From contig JAIPMN010038258.1 in the NCBI GenBank assembly GCA_020650975.1, positions 1 to 33,537 on the forward strand: a stretch of 33,537 nt of DNA, written 5' to 3'. Every line of letters begins with the position of its first letter. Within the stretch, counting starts at the first letter, position 1. The position numbers and the translations under genes were made by a program. Shown here piece after piece: positions 1-12,600 of this stretch. The notes beneath the pieces were generated by a model. It had not been told where the DNA came from, made no database searches, and saw only the letters and a list, made by a program, of their open reading frames with translations. This DNA is from Apostichopus californicus (taxonomy: Eukaryota; Echinodermata; Holothuroidea; Aspidochirotida; Stichopodidae).

Positions 1-495
1 AGCTAGCTCGTTTTTTGTGATGATGTAATATATATTGATTTTTTTCTTTTTCTTGAGACATCTCACGGGCCGCAAAAAATCACATGCCCCACATGCCCCA
101 CATGCCCCCCCCAGGTCTATGTGATAGAGATGAAAGAGATGCACAATCCTCCCCAAACAGCTGACAATAATCTTATTCCATTTGAGAAATATCACAGATT
201 TAAAGTTGTTCTTCACAAGGATATCTGTATATAGCTAAAGGTGATGGTTAGGTTTGTGTCACCTTTTTATATGGAATGGTTGACAGAAAGAGATATTAGT
301 ATTCAATGGTATAGAAGATTCCTATTGATTGATGCTGTTTGCATCTCTGTAAAATAGCTTTAATCAATGTTTGGAGGATACCCTGTACCTCAATAATTGA
401 AGTTTAAGACAATGCAATTATGAGGGATAAAATAAAACATGGATTATTTTGTAGGTAATGTACTCATTGTGTTCCATTGTTTTTTTTCGTTACAG
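1..495 (+). other. 3' part of an upstream INTS1 intron
   Basis: No coding match to INTS1. A small (CACATGCCC)n tract at 82-116 is followed by CCCAG at 115-119 that looks like an acceptor but is not used (see rejected items). The true acceptor is TTACAG at 490-495. Confidence 0.7.
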
Positions 496-679
496 GTTTA
501 TGTTGAAGATGCTGTTGCTGAGAGGGTATGGGTCGACCACCCGAAGAATCAAGGATTCGTGACCAACATCATTACTGCATTTGGTACCAAACCCATCCCA
601 AAGCACCTATCAGTCATGGTGGACCCATCAAGGGGTGCAAGTACACCAACAGAAGGAGCAGGTGGAGGAGGAGGAGGAG
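496..679 (+). CDS. INTS1: INTS1 exon 1 of window
   Basis: Starts in phase 0 after TTACAG and reads VYVEDAVAERVWVDHPKN. It ends with a Gly run from (GGA)n at the donor GAG|GTATGT and leaves one base. The VYVED-AERVWVD segment matches the region ahead of the RPB2-binding part of INTS1. The ATG at 439 is intronic and is not the start codon. The next intron (680-1725) holds a 679-bp inverted-repeat element, listed separately. Confidence 0.92.
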
Positions 680-3600
680 GTATGTGTAGTACAAAGGTGA
701 CACAACTAACGTAGGACTGTAGTGACCCATAATGTCCCTATCTCTCTCCCATTCCTTCTATTTGGAAGATTGCTTAATAGCTTTAGAACTTCTCTTTGTG
801 TGAGTGCTCATTCAGGATACAATCTTACTGCCCCTCTCTGTTCGGTTAGTTTAAAAATATTCTGGGGGCTTGTGGTAAGTTTCAAATGTCATTTTCTCTC
901 AATGTATAAATCAGATATGCAGTGGTCTAACCAGGCCTTTTCAATTGGAGGGTGGGGGGGGCTGAGGGGGAGGGGGCAAAGAGTTCGAGTAGGGGAGGCC
1001 AGTTTTGCGAGCAACTGGTTCGGTCATTTTAGGTACTTTTGCAATGTACCCCATTCTCAAACACTTGAAACCATGGTAACAGTACTAACATTATGAATGC
1101 TTCTTTATCCAAATTGAGCATTTACTCAGTTCCAAAAATATGAACTTAATATAACTGTAGAAAAAGTCAAGCGTGTATCCAGGATTTCATGTTAGTGGTT
1201 TGGGTTCAAGTGTTTGACCAGTCAACAAGAATGCCTTGTGCTATCTGCGTAGGGTCCAGGGTCCTGCCATAGGGCCCCTGGTAGGGTGCAGGGGTGAAGC
1301 CCCTGGAAGCTATATGATATGGTGGACTTTGTTGTCTGATTTCTGCCCATATACAAGTAGCCTTAAAAGTTGGTAGTTTGCATTCCTTGTCGATATGACT
1401 TGAGACGCAATTGTTTCTATTAATTTGAGAATTCCTGTCAATAACTGATTACCTAACCCTTTTAATGCATTTTGTAATTTTCATTCAATGTTTTTCCCCC
1501 TGCCAATATCATTTGGATGGGGCAAGTGGGTGGGCAAGACATTTGACTGGGGGCTCCCCCTATCCCCTACCCCTCTCCCCCTACTGGTTATACCACTGGA
1601 GATATATGCTTTGGTGAAGTGTTGTTTTGTATTTTAGGCTGTTATTATCAATCATTAATAATAAAAGAACCCCTATACAGTTCTTTAACTACTTGTCATT
1701 TTGTTTTTTGGTTTCATTCTTAAAGGAAGCCCACTTAGATCAGAAGATATGGATGTGGACATGATTTCTGGCTTTGGATCTGAAGACAAAGGAGACTCAC
1801 CGACCGACAGTGTCATGAACAGGTATGCAATAAGCATCAGAGTTTGGAAGGTCTAAAAAACAAGATTAATTTTTTAATATTTCGACCATACCTACCTAAC
1901 TGTTGGTTGTTTTCATGATTGGGTTTGCTGCATCTTTTGGCCTTTGTCATTCAAATATTAGTTTAACATCATCTGCCACGAGAATATCACTTTAAATAGG
2001 ACATTCGCAAATGTTACTTGATCTGGCAGAGGTAGAGAGTATAAAAGGAATAATGATTTTATTTGATTTTAAAATACGTGACGGTCAAACAGTGTAATTA
2101 AGCAGATTTAAGAGTTTAAGAATATAAGAGTTAACGTTTAAAGTGATGATGGCCGAATGTTTCTGAACGTTTTTTTTGGAAATACTTTCAGGTTTACTCT
2201 GATAAAAGAGCGTGTGGAGACATACATCGTCAGTAACCTACGAGATCAGCTGACCAGACGGCAGGGTCTGGATATTCCTCGTACTTTATTGCGGCTCCTG
2301 GCCACAGCCTGCGGCTTGATTGAAGTTCGACTGATGACGGCACCAAAGCTGGAGTTGTGGCTTCAGAATCCAAAGGTTGGTCTTGAGATCTAGTAAGCTC
2401 CTATCTCCATTTATTGATCTCTGGTTTGTATCCATCGACCTTCCTCACACATGCACACAATTCACAAAGCGAGTTTGAGTTGATTTTGATTACATTGATT
2501 AGCTTTTGGTTGGAGGTTTTCTTCAATTATTTGTACCTAACAGTTAAGACATTTACATTCTCGAGAAGTGCCAGTTATATTCAGGTTTCAGGGTGTGTTT
2601 ATTCAATAGTTTGATTTGAACCGAAAAAATGCTGATATATTAACCAGTTATGATACTCTTAAGAAGCATTTGAAAACCTACCCTTTTTGGCTTGAGTATG
2701 GGCATTATTCTTATTCGTTGTTTTATTCACATTACTGTGCCCATTTTTATGTATATTTATATTTTTATGTTCTTTATTGTGGTTTATAACCCTGTCTTAT
2801 ATCATTTTTTACTTTTATTGCTGTTGTTATTACTTTTAGGTTTTCTTATGTTTGGTAATTTAATATTCCAGGTATTGGTTCTTTTGTACAGTGCTCTTGA
2901 GCATGTTTTATTTCATGATAACAGCAATTTAATATATGGTATTTATTTATTTATTTGTTTATTTATTTGTTTATTTGTTTGTTTGGTCGGTTGTTTGTTT
3001 ACTCTCCTTGAACAATATTTGTTTCTCTCTGTAGCTGACCAGACCAGCCCAAGAGCTTCTTCTCTCTCTCTGCATCAACTGTTGTACTCACACCTCCAAG
3101 GATGTTGAAGTTATCGGTATGCTGATCAAGATGAGAGTCAAGACCAAACCTATCATTAACCATTACTTACTCTCTGTCAGGCAAGTACTCCTGAACGATT
3201 AACAAACCTATCATTAACCATTATTTACTCTCTGTCAGGCAAGTACTCGTGAACGATTAATTCTTCGAGACCTTAATTATGAGTTTGTTGAGATTGGTTT
3301 TGGATGTAACTGACCAGCAGTGATAAATCATTGAATATATCCATGCCACAATCTATGTACATGTGCGTATTACACGTAGCTTGTTTCCTAGTGTTAATAT
3401 TGATTTTCATTTCTCCCCTTGTAGCTTTTGGGTACAAATCACAGAAGTAACGTAAACCTCATATTCATGCGAAAGTCTTTCATTGTGTGGTTTTATTTAC
3501 ATTTTGCGAACTTTTTGTTGTTGAAAGGTCGCAAGCATGAAACTCCCCAACTTCCAACAATATGCACATGCTATGGTTAATAGTGATGTTTACTCTCCTG

Positions 3601-6600
3601 ATATCTCATCCCCTTTTCTCAGAGAGTTGGTGGCTCAACATCCAGAGAACCTGTCCACTTTCTTGAAGCACACCATCTACAATGAATTGTCTACATCGAG
3701 GAATCCCAACAACATGCAATTGCTATCGGCCATCTTCCAGCACAGTCCAGAGAAAGCTGCCAAGGTATGAATGTCAAAATAAAATAAAACTGTTAGCAAA
3801 CTGCTTATCCACTAGAGAGCCTGTGTAAGAGAATGTGTAAAAGTAAGTTGGCCTGACGTTTCGACCCTAGCAGGATCTTCTTCAAAGGCTTAATGACAAG
3901 TAACAGTAACAGAACGGACAAAAACATGCACAGAATACAGACAGGTTAATGAGCATGGTGAACACAAAGAGATAGATGTAAGGGGATTAGTAGACAAGGG
4001 ATGGAGAGGAGAAAGAAAGAAACCTTTGTCACATCAATCTCTTTTGTGTTCACCCTGCTCATACAACCTGTCTGTATTCTGTGTTTGTATTTGTCCCTCG
4101 TAGTTACTGTTACTTGTCATTTAGCCTTTGAAGAAGATCCTGCTAGGATCGAAACGTCAGGCCAACTTACTTTTACACAAGGTATAAATGTGACGGTTAT
4201 AACGATAGGTTTTATTCTCTGAGAGACATGAAACGAGTCCCACGTCTGGTCCTGTGTGGGATGTGTTTAATTAACATCGAAAAAGAAAAGACACTCTGCC
4301 TGTGGTGTCGGTTTTCTAGTTCTTCTAAGATATTTCCAGCTAAGTATACAACATTTTTGTATTGCACAGTTCATGTAAATAGCGTAATCATTCTAGATTT
4401 GAGCTTATCCATCGATAAATTGTGGAGAGTACGTTTGGTTAAAATTAGTAGACTTTGGAGGTTTAATCCATTTTGCGGTCACATAAATCATTGCCGGTCA
4501 TATGAATCATTTTCGGTCACATAAATCATTTCCGGTCATATAAATCATTTTTCGGTCATATAAATCATTTTTCGGTCATATTAATCATTTTCGGTCATAT
4601 AAATTCTTCCGTCTCCGATTTTCTTACAGGTCCTAGCCACGTCATTTCAGTCTCTACTGTTACACAAGGATGATTACGTCCGGGCGGTCCGGGCTCTTTT
4701 CAGAGAGATTGTCAAGACCCTGCGATATGAACTATGTTTCTCAAAGTTTTGTTTGAGTCTTATGCAGGAGAGGAGCGACAGTGCTTTTGTCGATCTCGAT
4801 GCAGCAATAAAGGTCTCTAAAGTGAAAGTCAACAACCAATGAAAACTTTAAAAAAACAGAAATTTTGCAAAACATTTTCTCAAGGAAGTGTGGCAAAATT
4901 GGATAAACAGATGTTTTTGTTGTTTACTTAAGGAAACTATTTATATATTTTTGTACCTGAGAAGATGATGCCAAAGTGGTTGTTGAACGTGCAGTATCAG
5001 TTTAGTTTCAAACACCACCTACATGATTTTGGAGAAAAGGGGTTCAGAAAATTATGAAGCTGGAATATTTTCACACTCATTCCTGCTCCTGCTAGGATGT
5101 ACTCAGGAGAATGAATGAACGTTGCCATTGCGCCACATGCTGTCATGATAAGGGATAGCAAGGCGACCTTTTTAATAAAAGAAAACTCACTGAAAACAAT
5201 AGACAAACCAAAGATCTGAATAAATTAAAAATTAAACAAGTTTCAGCTTTACATATAATAGCAACTCTGAAGAGGTCAACAAAACCTAGTTAGTTCCTGC
5301 TTGATTTCTCAAACCAGGAAGCTTATCTGTGGGGAGAGGTGATGGGACCGGGGGGTGGGGATGGGGGTGATGGACAGGGAACATTCGTACCACATGAACT
5401 TTTGCTTCACCATCTGTTTAATGGCCTTCTTTGACAATTAATTGGTTTGAGTGTAAGAATCTTTTCACTATTGGCTTGTTAACACTTGTGTGAGAATGTG
5501 ACAGCATCACCAACTTTTTATTTTGAAATCCTTCCATCCTTCTTATTAATTATTCTTTTTATTTTAATTAGGATCGTTACCTGAAGTCCAATGTCGATGT
5601 GGTGTGTCTGACATCACTCCTCAGTGTCACCCCTCAGGTCAGAGAGGCAGTCAATGCATACACAAGGGGAGACAAAAAAGGTATTTCAAATTCGTTAGCA
5701 TTTTTCACCTTTCTTTTTCATTTCCCAATTTTTAGGGAAAACTTGTCTTTGTGCTGTGGGGTGATCCACTTTTTCAAAATTTTTAAATTTCTTTTCATAT
5801 GTTGTACAATATTTCTGTACTGATCTGATCCATGGAATTGTCTAGAGATTTTGCAGATGCCTCAATTTCATACATCAGCATTATTTTAATCTCGAAAGCA
5901 ATTTGACTCGAAAGCTGAGAGTGAATGGGGAGACCGACCAATCATAGGTTTTTAAGACAGACAGATTTACGTGACAAATTGAGACAAACAGTCAGGGTAT
6001 AACAAACAGAGGTTAATCTGTTAATCTGTTAATTGATATCTTGGTTGCATGGGAATCTTCTCTGCATGTCAGAATTTCAGGTTGAGAATTGTAGTAAAAC
6101 TTTATACATTTTATTTTACATGAAAGCATCGAATTACAAAATTTAGAGCTTCAATTAAAAATAGTTGATATGATTTGATGTACGATAGTTTGAAAAATTT
6201 TCTGTTGAATAACCCTCTAGAACAAAAAAGTTAGAGGTGATCGATTTGAGTTGTATCGTAGTTTTAATAAACTCCTTTGTTCTCTCTGGTAAATGTATAT
6301 CTCTTTCAGAAATGCTTTGTATTAGCCCTACAATAAAGACTCATATAATTCTGGTTTCAAGTTTTGTCCACTGTAAAATAAATTTGGGCTGTCAATTGAA
6401 CCAATATAAGATCAATATTTGATTTATTTTTATTATTTTCTGAGAATTGCTTCATTTCAGTCACATATCTCTTGACTACCTATACTGGGTAAAATTTCAT
6501 TTTTCAACCACCATTAAATTATTTTATTTAAATGATTTATTTTAAATATAATTTATTTAATTAATGTGGTAACCTTTTTTTGTTCATTTCTGTCTTAAGA

Positions 6601-9600
6601 GTGATACTATTGTTTATTTATTCATTCCCACAAAATTCTGTAGATATTGCGGTGATTCGTAAATTCCAGCGTCAATCTTCCCTGATACAGAGAGACAGTG
6701 TTTGGTGGATGCACACGATTGTACCAAAGATGTTTCCTGTTGCTCAGAAAGATTTCCAAGACTTGTGAGGAATCTTCACTATCTTCTTTCACCAGAATAT
6801 GAATCCCCCTTCATTTTAATTATTATATTATATCACGTGTTGTCAGAAATGGAATTATGGCCTTTAGACCACTTGTATATAGTAACAAAGTATGGTTGTT
6901 TGGTACAAGAATATTGTACCCCATTAATCTCTGCTCTGATGGGTTTTGATTGTACAGGCTCTAGTGTGACCATCACAGCATGTTTTAGAGCATCTCTTAG
7001 AATCGTAACAAAGTATGACTTGTTTAGTTCCAGAATATTGTAATGTATTGAATGTTTTAATTGTACAGGCTTTTATCCTGAGTGTCACATTACATTTTGT
7101 TCTTGGCCATTATAGGTTACAGAAGCTGCTCTTTATGAAACCTGTGGATGCCTATTGCAGTAAAGACAACTGGCCTCCAGAAAATGACAGGAGGTTGGTT
7201 ATTCCGATATTTCTAACCTTGAACACAAATACCCTCTCACCCCCATTTGCTGTGGGTTTTTTCTTGGGGAGGGGGGGGGGGGTTGCAGTGAAATAGGTAT
7301 TAATATTTAGCCTATGAATGTGTTTCAAATTCAGATGTTTGACATTTTATATAGTTCTAATAATTTTCCTGTCAGATGTTTGCTAGGGCATTTTTATTTT
7401 TTTCCTCCTATTTATTTCAAAATAAGTCTTTGCTGGTTGTCTCTGGTGACTGTTACAATGATCATCAAGTTTGACACTCTTTTCAGTTTGCTGATGTCCC
7501 TCTTGTCAGAGGTCCCAGTCGAAGAGGACAGTCTTATCCGCATCCTGATCATGGGACTGACCAGAGAAATCCATCTGAATCCAGGAGATGCTATTGACCT
7601 GGTGGATAAGATGGTCAAGAGAGCAGCTGTTCTCCATACGGATGATACAGACAGTAAGCTCACTATAAAGATTGCTTTATATGCAGCTGATGATGTGGGA
7701 AGCTAGGTCCTGTTGTGTCTTGAGGGAAGGGGGGGGGGAAGGGGTGGTGATGGACTTCTCTACGGAGGGAAGAAAATCACATGTATTGGGAGGGAGGGGA
7801 GGAGGAAAGATTTTGTGAGATGATAGTTGGCTATGTTAAGGTGAAGATAAGAGGGAGTTGATAAGGAGGGGGGGGGTGGTTTTGGTCTCCTCAGACTGGG
7901 GCTGAATTGTGAAGCAGGAGGTTTCTGTCCTTGTTAGGTATGTGACTGACAGTCACTGTATATAGGGACACTCAGGAGGCAGATGTGTATAACTTTAAGG
8001 AGGTGACAGACATCTTTCACCCAGCTCTTTTGGGTTGGGTGGGGGAGGGGTGTAAAGGCATGTTTTAAGGGAAATACCTGGTTTGGTTGGTTGCATTGCC
8101 ACATAGTTTACTTAATCTATCTTTTAATGACCTAATCATTTGACCCCTTTGTTAGAGTGTACTAAAGTAACTATGTATAAATGATTAAAATCACCATCCA
8201 TTCATCAGATTTTAAGGTTTGTGTCCTCATTGTATCAACAACTTTCAGACCAAATTTGAGTACCCAGACCTTGTGATAATATATGTTTTATTATAACAGC
8301 TCTGTATATTGTGATATAACCCTTCAAAGTATGTGTAAACAAGCCATAATAAACACATCATTTTAGGGGTGTTTAAGGTTTTCCACTTTTCTGTAAGGTA
8401 TTTTAAGTTGTGTGATGAAATAATTTTCTTTTTGTTTCAAGGTTTTCCTGTCTTGAGAATTGAACGTTTGCAGTTGATTGACGCTCTGCTCAACTCCTGT
8501 TCCTATCACCATCCTGAAAATATCTCCTTACCAGAAGGGTCAGTCACTTAAAGAATCTTTCATGCTGTATATGGAGTTTGAATGAGACTAGAATGATGAA
8601 CTCAGTATTGTGTTTATATGTGATGGTACTACTATATAAAGCTGTATATGGAGTTTGCATGAGACTAGAATGATGAACTCAGTATTGTGTTTATATGTGA
8701 TAGTACTACTATAAAGCTGTATATGGAGTTTGCATGAGACTAGAATGATGAACTCAGTATTGTGTTTATATGTGATAGTACTACTATGAAGCTGTATATT
8801 GAATTTGAATGAGACCAGAATGATGAACTCAGTATTGTGTTTATATTTGATAGTATTACTATAAAGCTGTATGTTGAGTTTGAATGAGACTAGAATGATG
8901 AACTCAGTATTTTGTTTGTATGTGATAGTACTACTATAAAGCTGTATATTGAGATTGAAGGAGACTAGAATGATGCACTCAGTAACATTATCTAGATTTG
9001 AACATTTTCTCTAGAAGCTATAAAACCCTGAGTCCTATCTCATCAGTTCCACAACAATTAAGGACAGGTGTGATCAAAATATCAAGTCAGCATAACATAG
9101 AAGAATACTGTGTGTAATTGTGTTCTTGTCATCTCTGGTGTAGTAAATATATTTGTAGTGGAGTGAAGCTGACAGGATGTGCAACTAATACAAGTTTACT
9201 TCAACTGTTTTCTTATTCATCAATTATTTCGTAGGTACAAACCTCCATCCTTGGCCATCCTAAACCTCTACTGGAAGAGCTGGGTGATTCTTCTCATCTT
9301 AGCAGCTTTCAATCCAGATAATATCGGTAATTTTTACTATGTTACACTTATACATTGCTACTACAATATTAAACCATAGGTAATTTACTGTGTTACACTT
9401 ATACATTGCTACTACAATAGCCATAGGTAATTAACTGTGTTACACTTATACATTGCTACTACAATAGCCATAGGTAAACTACCACGTTATCTGTTAATCA
9501 TTGTTACTATATAGGTAAACAAAGCTCACTGAAATATTGTGTAGGTATGTTACTGCTGTGTATCCTTCAATCCAAACTAATTCATGTCTCTATCTACCTG

Positions 9601-12600
9601 TTCATCTGATGAGAATATACTTTGGTGATGTTTTGTTTTCTTTCTTTCGTTTGTTCGTTCTTTCGTTTGTTCGTTCGTTCGTTCGTTCGTTCGTTCGTTC
9701 GTTCGTTCGTTCGTTCGTTCGTTCGTTCGTTCGTTCGTTCGTTCGTTCGTTCGTTCGTTCGTTCGTTCGTTCTTTCGTTCTTTCTTTCTTTCTTTTTAAG
9801 TAGTTGCTTCCTTGTTTTGGTATAGAACTGTGTTGTAATTACTCTGTAATGGTTTATTGTCTTTCTAGGTAAAACTGGCTGGGAGCACTATCCAACCCTT
9901 CGTTGCATGATGGAAATGGTCATGACAAAGTGAGTAACTTGTGGTAAAGTAACCATGTTCCCTAGTGTTTCAATAGAGGACACTACTGTATCTAAGTCCT
10001 GACAAGCATGGGCACATACAGGATGTATATGTGGTGAAGTAACCAGGCTCCCTAGTGTTTCAATAGAGGACACTGTTGTATCTTAGTATTGACAAGCAAC
10101 GGCAAACACCTGGTGAATTTCTATCTAAACATGCTCGACAGGTACTTTTTGTTCAGCTTTGCCAAACAAAGACACATGTTTTAGGAAAGACAAGTTTAGA
10201 TGCTTAAACCAGTTTCAGTTAAACGTTTCAAAACATATCAATTACAAATGAACTTGTATGGACTGCTAGTGATCAACTAATGGTACCACAGTGGTATTGC
10301 TGATGGTTCCATCTTGACGGTACTAAAACTCATAGCAACCGCATATCAATTTTCATGAAACTAGAAAGTACAGATATGACAACGTCCGCTTTTGATTTTG
10401 TTTGAAATTAGAGAGCACCATCACAAGTTGTTCTGCTTTTTACGTCATTGGAATAATATTGTGTAGTAATTGTTTGACTTCTATTTCTGATGAACTACTA
10501 CAAGTTATACATACAGTGAAAAATTTTTAAACATCCATTTGACCAGAAAGTGATACAAATTAATTTGTTTTACATAATTCTTTGCTCTCTCTTCCTAAAA
10601 ACCACTATGTCTGGCCGAGTCCCAGCAATGTTTCTACTTGCTGTTCCAGTTATAAAGTACTATCTTGTTAGATCCTGACAGAGGATCAAATTTCATCTTG
10701 ATTTGTCACCTTTCATATCTTGTTCGTTGATAACATTTATGATTCTCGTTTCACCCACCAGCAACTTCAAGTTCCCTCCGACGAGTATCGCATCGACAGA
10801 TGAAGCCATGGAGGAATTCAGGACTAGTGAAAGACAGGTGAGTTCACAAACATATAGGCATATGAGTAGTTTGTTAAGTTTAAGTTTGTGATGTAACATA
10901 ATATACGACATTGTAAGTCTATTAATGACTTCAGCATTGCACATAGTAAAAAGTAAATCATAGAATCTTGTCACGGGAAAGAGAGAGAGAGATGGGAGGT
11001 GGGGGGGGGGGGGATTATCGCTCCGTTTCAGTAGAGAGGTAGATTACCAATACTCCATCAATGGTGTGTTTACATGTTATATGCATTGTACCCGTCACAA
11101 TGTAAATTGCAGCACTGTTGGAAATTAAAAAATGTTGTACTAATATTGAGGTCAATTGATAGCATTTTTCTTTTCAGCAAGGTAAACTATAGCAATTCAC
11201 CATCGATGTTGAATGATAACACTAGTCTGGGTAATTATAGCTATATGTTGTGGGTCACTTTTAGCAGAAGACCAGTTGTGACTAATTACTGCACTGGTCA
11301 GTGAAAGCAGTGTTGATGTATTTATTAAAGTTAAATCATAGCATGGTACAAGAATGGTGCAAGTTGTCAAGTCAGGTATAGCATGCAAGATGTGAAGTCA
11401 GTTGTAGCACTGTACGAGTTGTGAGGTTGAACTATAGCATTGTACAATTTGTTAATTCAGGTATAGCATACAAGTTGTGAAGTCAGATACATCATTGTAT
11501 AAGATTTAACGTCAGATTATAGTGGCAGTAGTGGGGGTAGATTTTGTTTAGATATTTACTTAACATAAAATAGAACCCTGTCATTTGTTGTCTATCACCT
11601 TGGTTACCTGTTAATTGTATAATTTGATATTAGATGAGCCAGCTGGAGAAAGAGGAAATCTTAGCCTTTGAGAACCATCTTGCATCTGTTAACATCACAG
11701 AGAAAAACAGTCTCCTTCTTGCTCAGCTTGTTCACCTTAATCCAAGGTAACTATCAAAACTCTCTTCTCATCGATTGCTCTATCAGCTTTTAAGCTATGC
11801 TCTGCAAAAACTCCCTTCTGTCCTTGGTAAACTCTATGCCCATCAGTGACATTACATAGCCATCATCCCAAAAAACTAAGTGTATGATAATTTGTGATGT
11901 CTCAACCATGTTGATTTGACTGATTTATTCCACCAATTTTGCCAAAGTTTATTTGAAACCTTTAGCAAATTTTACAAGGGTTAGCTGTTCTTCGATGATG
12001 GATGGTAGATTTTAGGTTCGCTCTCGCATATTGATTTGTAAGGCGACTTATAATTAGGCAGAGAAGTCTTAAATTCAGAATGCAATGGACACCAAGGTTG
12101 TCAAAAAATTGTGGAGTGACCCATACAAATATTTCTTATGAGAATAATAATAATTTTCTTCATTGAAAAGAAAGAAACAAAAATTGAGACTTCTTTCACA
12201 CTGTCTTTATAACTCTTTGAAACTGAAAAATGGGACTTAGTTTCAAACACAGAGTGACATTTTTTTTTTTTTACTTGTGAGTTACCATCTCAAAGTAGAT
12301 CTTGAAAAGGACAATTTCTTAGGAAGGAAGCCGAGGTTGGACTTGAAAGGGAATCCAAACTCATGAGGATAACTTTCAATTTCTTGCCACACTTAAAAGA
12401 CACTTGAAAGACTTGAAAGACAGTGGCTATATGTTGACCATACTGTTTGTTAGATTTTATTTGTCACTACCATTTTGAGTATTAATGTATGGAAACAAAT
12501 ATGTAAGGTTTTTGTTTTTAATTTTTTGCTTTGTTTTTCTAGGGGCTTGGCAAGACGTCCTCCAGTACAAGTCATAGAACAACTTCAGCAGCTGAATAAA

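Noticed and set aside
118..240. CCCAGGTCTATGTGATAGAG followed by a 39-codon open frame, like the start of exon 1 (CAGGTTTATGTTGAAG)
   Set aside because: After VYV the residues do not match INTS1, there is no donor in a usable phase, and exon 1 at 496 covers this part of the protein. Likely chance.
2692..3108. 138-residue hydrophobic frame resembling membrane segments
   Set aside because: T-rich low-complexity intron running into exon 4 in the wrong frame.
9537..9825. Open frames of repeated SFVR
   Set aside because: Translation of the (TTCG)n microsatellite inside intron 12.
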